A stretch of 64,000 bases of DNA from Oenanthe sinensis (Eukaryota; Streptophyta; Magnoliopsida; Apiales; Apiaceae), in assembly GCA_028671895.1 (NCBI GenBank), contig JAPMAC010000207.1, positions 4,402,001-4,466,000 of the forward strand, given 5' to 3'. The notes under the pieces are model-generated. The model worked only from the letters and a program-made list of their open reading frames with translations, did no database searches and had not been told where the DNA came from. Made by a program: the position numbers and the translations under genes. This document shows, one piece after another, positions 59,354 through 64,000 of the stretch (the stretch's first letter is position 1; every line of letters starts with the position of its first letter).

Positions 59354-60953
59354 ACATGTATAATGGGATGATTTGGTTATGTGTTTTTTGTATTTGATGC
59401 ATATATGCCTGTTTGGATGACTGCCATGCTTAGTTTTTCATATATACTCGAATTGTAATCTGTTATGATGACTATATATGATATGCAATGTTATAAACTG
59501 TTATGACATGATATGTTGATGCACTATATATATATGATACGAGATACAGTCAAACAAAGGTCGTCGGAATCGTTCTGAAGCGTTTAAAAAAACACAATTG
59601 CAGAAGATGCAGTTTTCTGTGAATAGTGATTTTGAAGTGAATAGTGTTTTTCGACGGAGTCAGAATGGGTGGAATTTACTCTTTCTGGAAAGGAAAAATC
59701 GCCACGAGCAAAAATCACCTCTTTGCCGTGACCTATGGTGTTTTTTGGCCATTTGACATCGTTTAGGGCCTCAAAAAATGCGATTTACTGTTTTGAAATC
59801 AATTTCTGATTTTTTTGTGATTTTCTAATTTTGATATATATGATGCATGATGATATGATTATGCGTTCTGATATGTCACTAGTTGTTATATGAGCATGAT
59901 GAATGGTTATAGCCTAATGACCCATATGATAGTGGTTTTGTTTTGTGGTTTTGGTTTTAAATACGACTTGCATGTTGTTTATTCTTTGTAATCGTTAATC
60001 TCGAATGTAACTCGAGTTTTTCTTGTAATATCATTAGAATAGATTTGTTTTATCATTCTATGTAACTGTCAATGGAGACTTAGAAGCAAAGAAGCTTGAA
60101 GACAATTCAAATGATAGAGCAATGAAGATCGAAGATAAAGACATGTAATAGTATAGTATTTAAAACCATCATAGATTGACCTTGATATTTTCATTAGCTT
60201 GGAAATATCACATAGGCTGGGCTATAACCAAACATGTTTACTTTATGCACAATACATATATGTATATGAATGCATGTGTAGATATGTATGCTTGGAATGA
60301 TGTATGTATTAGATACGACACCCATTCCATGCCTGCTTAAGAAAGATAAAATCTATAACGATTCAAGATTTTAAAATTAAACAAACGATCATGAGATTCT
60401 TGTTTTTATGAAACACCGTATTGAATATGAATTTTTTCCCCTTATATGGGGATATTTTGTCAAAAATGAATCATTATTCGTAAGAAAGTTGGGTTTTAAG
60501 TGAGACCACTTGTGACTTTTTCAACGATCTAGAAATCGAACCATTGACGAATATTGAAATGGATTATTTGATCAAGGAAAAATTGATAACCTCTTTATGA
60601 TAGGATTGTGGGTTTAGAGGCATAGAGTTTGGTGTAATTTTATTGGATAAATGTGTACAAAGTGTTGTTCCACCAAACTATCCAAGAGTTATATTTGATA
60701 TAATCGACAAATGCTGTCTACCTAAATAGTCGTGTTTTGGGTGTATTAGCCAACACTATCTTAAAACATGGATGAAATATGGATGTTGGCTCACTAGAAA
60801 GATTTAATGAAATGCTTTCCGAATTAATAGTTAGGGCTATTGATTTGATAAAAATAGTGGGAGATATATATTATGAATGTATATGATAATAACTTGAACA
60901 TAATTAAACTTCTACAACTAACTAATATGCATTTTAAACATTGTAGATATCTA
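59354..60953 (+). other. Element G untranslated leader (1.6 kb)
   Basis: No coding region. It contains islands conserved with B and F: around GACATCGTTTAGGGCCTC (59755-59775) and around GGTTATAGCCTAATGACCC (59908-59928). A further segment (GACATGTAATAG...CATTAGCTTGGAAA...CACATAGG) lies at 60140-60225, and AAAATAGTGGGAGATATA at about 60850. Confidence 0.7.
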
Positions 60954-62012
60954 ATGGAAAACAACACAAATAACTTCTCTGTGAGAGCAACCCTTGAGAA
61001 GGACAAGCTGACAGGAACTTTCTTTGATTAGTATAGGAATTTGATGATTGTCCTCAGGCAGGAGCGAAAGCTTCACGTCATTGAAATTCCTTCACCTGCT
61101 CTTCCTTCTGAGAATGCAACTCGCGTTCAGCAAAATACTTATCAGAAGCATATTGATGATGCGAATGATGTTGCGTGTTTCATGATGGCAACCATGAATG
61201 ATGAGCTTCAAAAACAACATGTGCATATGGATTCTTATGAGATGTTTGAACACCTTCAAAGAATGTTTGATGGACAGGCTCATCAAGAAAGGTTCGACAC
61301 GAGCAAAGCACTGTATGCTTGCAAACAGGGAGAGCGTGACCCTGTTCAATCACATGTTCTAAAGATGATAGGTTATATTGAGTATCTTGATACTTTGGGT
61401 TTCCTGATTGGTCCGGAAGCTCAGATTGACTTGATCTTGCAATCTTTGAACAATAACTATACTGATTTTGTTATGAACTACAATATGAATGAGATAGACC
61501 AAACACCCACTGAATTGTTGGCCATGTTACGAACTGTTAAAACCAACATGAAAAAGGCTGAATCTGCTGCCATGCTGATGGTAGACAACAAAGGTAAGGC
61601 TAAAAGGAGAGGCAAATGGAAGGGAAAGAAGAAGATTGGATCTGCTTCTGGTCCCAAGCTAAAGGCTAATCCCAAACAGGCTTTAAATCCCAAGAGTGTT
61701 GTTGCAAAGGGTGATTGTCACTATTGTGGTAAACCACGTCATTGGAAGAGAAATCGTCATGCTTATTTGGAGGATCTGATAAAGAAGAAGGATGGTCAAG
61801 CTTCTGATTCAGGTATTTATGTTATAGAGGTCAATTTGTCTACTTCTACATCATGGGTATTGGATACTAGATGTGGTTCTCACATTTGTATAAATGTGCA
61901 GGAGCTTCAAAGGAGTAGGACTTTGGCAAAGGGAGAGGTAGACCTACAAGTTGGCAATGGAGCAAAGGTTGCTGCCTTAACTGTAGGGACTTATTATTTA
62001 TCGTTACCCACT
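60954..62012 (+). pseudogene. Element G gag (and start of pol), stop at codon 26
   Basis: ATG at 60954 gives MENNTNNFSVRATLEKDKL...; TAG at 61029-61031 replaces the conserved Trp at codon 26, then the frame stays open for over 320 codons. The UBN2-like region includes ELQKQHVHMDSYEMFEHLQR, MFDGQAHQERFDTSKAL and a QTPTELLAMLRTVK segment. A basic KAKRRGKWKGKKK stretch precedes a zinc knuckle, CHYCGKPRHWKRNR, whose last Cys is Arg. The protease part STSWVLDTRCGSHIC retains the catalytic DT (usual DTGCGSHIC has Gly where Arg stands). The reading frame is cut at about 62012 after YYLSLPTGL. Confidence 0.9.
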
Positions 62013-62326
62013 GGGCTCTTTTTTTTTTCTTTTTTTCTTTAGCCTTTGAGCCTTCGTTCATGGGCCTCGTCGTATGAGACCCTTCACCTGTCGTACCAGT
62101 TGATTTACCCTTCAACGATCATGTGACCTAGAAACACCTGTTCAAAGGTGAATTTAAGCGGTTGGGTGACTGGCTAGAGGGTTATATATGAGTGGTGTAA
62201 GCGGCTTCACTTCCCACACTTCCCATTTCTCACTTCTCTACTTTCTCACAAACACTTGAGCTCTTTAACTTTTAAGCAAATTGAAACCTCAATCCGTTCA
62301 AGGGTACTCACAAACTCGAAGAGTCA
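62013..62326 (+). promoter_or_regulatory. Poly-T junction and putative promoter of gypsy-type ORF
   Basis: A T-rich run (62014-62040) marks the break from G. GGTTATATATGAG at 62181-62193 is a good TATA box. It is followed about 30-40 bp later by a CT-rich stretch (CACTTCCCACACTTCCC...) usual for plant transcript starts, and by the ATG at 62327. No LTR ends recognised, so it may be an LTR remnant or a leader. Confidence 0.4.
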
Positions 62327-63084
62327 ATGGCCGACAAGAAGACTTCCCGGCTGGCAGCTATGAATGCAGGCTCTGCTAAGAGAGGTAAACCCCTTCGTCG
62401 AATCCCCATATTTTCAACTTATATGTCTTTGATTGATATGATAAATCAAAGAGGGGATGAATATCCTAGTCAATCCCATCTAGACTCGTATAGTCATAGT
62501 AACAAATTTTTTGATTCTGACTTAGTACAAGAATATAACCAATTGCTTAACTTCCCCTATCGCTTTACTATTTCTTTGGTGGAGCCTGGCGATAGGACCT
62601 GCCATTGGAAACCCAATAGTTTATTTGTTTATGTAGACGACTTGTTAGCGGGGCTTAGGTTTCCTTTGCATGAATTCATTCCAACTCTTTTAGCCGATGT
62701 CCAAATACACCCTTGTCAAATCGTACCCAATGGATAGAGACTCATCCATTGTTTCATGGTTCTATGCTTAGATAAAAAGATTAAAATGAATGTCCCTCTT
62801 TTTCGCAAAATCTTTTAATTCAAAAATTCTTCCAGCCTATTAGCTCACAGACCCAATAGACCTCACATTTTTGACAATTCTTCCATTCCTGATAACAACC
62901 TCCATTGGAAAGAGAACTTCTTCCAAATCAAATGGAAAGGGGGAGACTGGGGAAATCTCTTTTGGCCCACCTTTGGTAAAGTAACGAACGGGAGCGCCGA
63001 CTCCATTATGATCTCAGAGGAGTAGAATGCTACCTATGTCAAGCTCACTCAGGTGGAAACCAAGAAAGTTTCTTGGGTTCTTCT
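62327..63084 (+). pseudogene. Gypsy-type 'Transposase_28'-like protein fragment, three stops
   Basis: ATG at 62327 (MADKKTSRLAAMNAG...). The pattern LFVYVDDLLAGLRFPLHEFI, then LADVQIHPCQIVPNG, matches the N-terminal domain of a plant gag-like family annotated 'putative gypsy type transposon' (PF04195), whose members read Y-V-Y-E...GLRFPLH...L-NSWR. TAG at 62735-62737 sits where that family has Trp. The same frame then continues (RLIHCFMVLCLDKKIKMNVP) with TAA at 62816 and TAG at 63023 and an SIPDNNLHWKENFFQIKW stretch. It is cut by the LTR at 63085. No other gypsy domain is present. The identification rests on pattern recognition only. Confidence 0.55.
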
Positions 63085-64000
63085 TGTTGGGTCCGGAAAT
63101 ATCGTAGAAGGGGAGTTGAATACGATACTCACTAAATTAAAAAATTCTTTCAAATTTTTTGCGGATAAATAATTTAGAGTTCGGTTAGTGGGTTCGAATT
63201 CATGAGGTGAAAAGTGTTTAGGAGGCTGGCTTACTAATTTTTTGTATTTATGAATAATCATTAATGTTCTAGAAAATTAGCAAGTAATTTAATGAGACAA
63301 GTTTTGGGGAATATATCTTTCGTATATAAACCCTGAGGTTGCTATACCCAGTTAAAAATATAACATGTTTCTAAAGAACAAATTAGTTCTTTTCTTCTAC
63401 AAAGAGATATAACTTAATCCCTATACAATATTTGACTATGTGTTTGTACTAACGGAATAAAGCTAACAAAGAGTGTTTTATAATAGCCCTATGTATTTGC
63501 AACATAATGAACCGACTAGAATATAAAACTCCGTTGAAGAAGGTATATGTATGGCTTTTTATCTTCTTCTTCTCCAGCTTCAATTTCCTCTGTGTATCGT
63601 TGTATATTTCAATAATTCAAAATGAACCGGACATTTTGTTTTTATTGTGTAGACTTTTCCAATCAATTAAAATTGATTTGTTCTTTTCAATGCTATGTCC
63701 TTTGTTGCGCTTGTAGAGTGCATTTGGTGTATAGGCGCTACAAAATAGCTTTGTTACGCCTCGATACTTTTATTGAGCCAATTGATGTTTGTTGCACCTC
63801 TGTTGTGTATGTCTTGTATAGGCGCCACATTGTACTTAGATTCTTCAACAAGTTTTCTTGCGCCTGTAGATGTTGTTTGTTGCACCTATACTCTTACTGC
63901 ACTGTATAGGCACCACCAAACACATACTATTTCTTCTAAGTGTTTCCTTACGCCTGTTGTTTTGTTGCGCCTGCACACTGAGTTCCTAGTGCAGGAGCTA
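63085..64000 (-). repeat. LTR of a D-related element (minus strand, partial)
   Basis: The plus-strand view begins TGTTGGGTCCGGAAATATCGTAG, i.e. the minus-strand LTR end CGATATTTCCGGACCCAACA, close to the D LTR end (CGATCTCCAGGACCCAACA). The C-run motif is at 63110-63123, 25 nt from the end. No PBS lies beyond the end (toward 63084), so this is a 3' LTR or a solo LTR; the start is outside the window. Confidence 0.72.
63700..63990. repeat. Imperfect ~86-bp repeats with TATAGGCGCCAC / TTGCGCCT motifs
   Basis: GTTGCRCCT...TGTATAGGCGCYAC units begin near 63703, 63790 and 63876, with partial units near 63858 and 63948. Within each, TTGCGCCT and TATAGGCGC form inverted partners. They lie inside the D-related LTR and are its counterpart of the motif clusters in LTRs A, C and E. 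Confidence 0.65.

Larger units (their letters stand above)
57736..62012 (+). mobile_element. Element G: truncated Angela/Tork-like copia retrotransposon
   Basis: 5' LTR 57736-59339, PBS, 1.6-kb leader, gag and the start of pol; the element is cut at about 62012, where unrelated sequence begins. It is inserted in the env-position ORF at 57735 (candidate TSD CACCT, 57731-57735; the partner is not seen). Gag is much better preserved than in B and F. Confidence 0.85.

Noticed and set aside
61092..61693. Minus-strand ORFs within G gag
   Set aside because: Antisense shadows of the long, motif-bearing plus-strand gag frame.
62013..62042. Poly-T run as the tail of a LINE or SINE in reverse orientation
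   Set aside because: No LINE/SINE body or target duplication seen next to it; the run is interrupted by C and could be a simple repeat.
1..64000. tRNA, rRNA, miRNA or host genes
   Set aside because: Looked for cloverleaf/box sequences, conserved rRNA words and intron-containing host ORFs; only PBS sequences complementary to tRNA-Met were found.

Overview
This window is plant nuclear DNA, most likely from a flowering plant and probably a eudicot. It is AT-rich and built from Ty1/copia LTR retrotransposons, with one gypsy-type fragment. I found no host protein gene, tRNA, rRNA or CRISPR array. Species cannot be named from the sequence. Almost every coding region is broken, mainly by TGG-to-TAG/TGA changes and frameshifts.

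Layout: the window is a stack of nested insertions. The base layer is a minus-strand Sirevirus-like (SIRE/Maximus-type) copia element, E. It survives in four pieces: 2589-6538, 8088-8624, 16315-16931 and 50960-55823 (LTR 54630-55823). Into E went element A (1-2588, minus, partial), a solo LTR (6539-8087, TSD GATTG), element F (8625-16314, minus, truncated 3' end) and element C (16932-50959, minus, TSD GCCTT). Element C is another Sirevirus-like copy with gag, pol and an extra env-position ORF. C in turn hosts B (20144-28858, plus, TSD GATTC) in its env-position ORF and D (35581-47929, plus, TSD CCGGT) in its gag. D is a young 12.3-kb element with no recognisable gag or pol and two 1459-bp LTRs that differ at six bases.

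Right of E's LTR the order is unusual. A polypurine tract and another env-position ORF (55824-57735) abut the outer end of the same LTR that leads into E's gag. The LTR is therefore flanked by internal sequence on both sides, which suggests a tandem copy or a circularly permuted one. G (57736-62012, plus) follows, then a gypsy-type 'Transposase_28'-like pseudogene (62013-63084), then an LTR resembling that of D (63085-64000, minus, running off the window).

Two groups of elements are present. A, C, D, E and the last LTR share a C-run motif (sense strand TATTCA-CCCCCC) close to the LTR 3' end, and most have their own internal short-motif cluster. B, F, G and the solo LTR (Angela/Tork-like by gag and LTR) share paired TTAATTAAGT / ACTTAATTAA palindromes in the LTR, and B, F and G share a 1.6-2.1 kb untranslated leader with conserved islands. 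B and F also share the same inactivating lesions at separate insertion sites, which points to a defective subfamily moved in trans by proteins from intact relatives.
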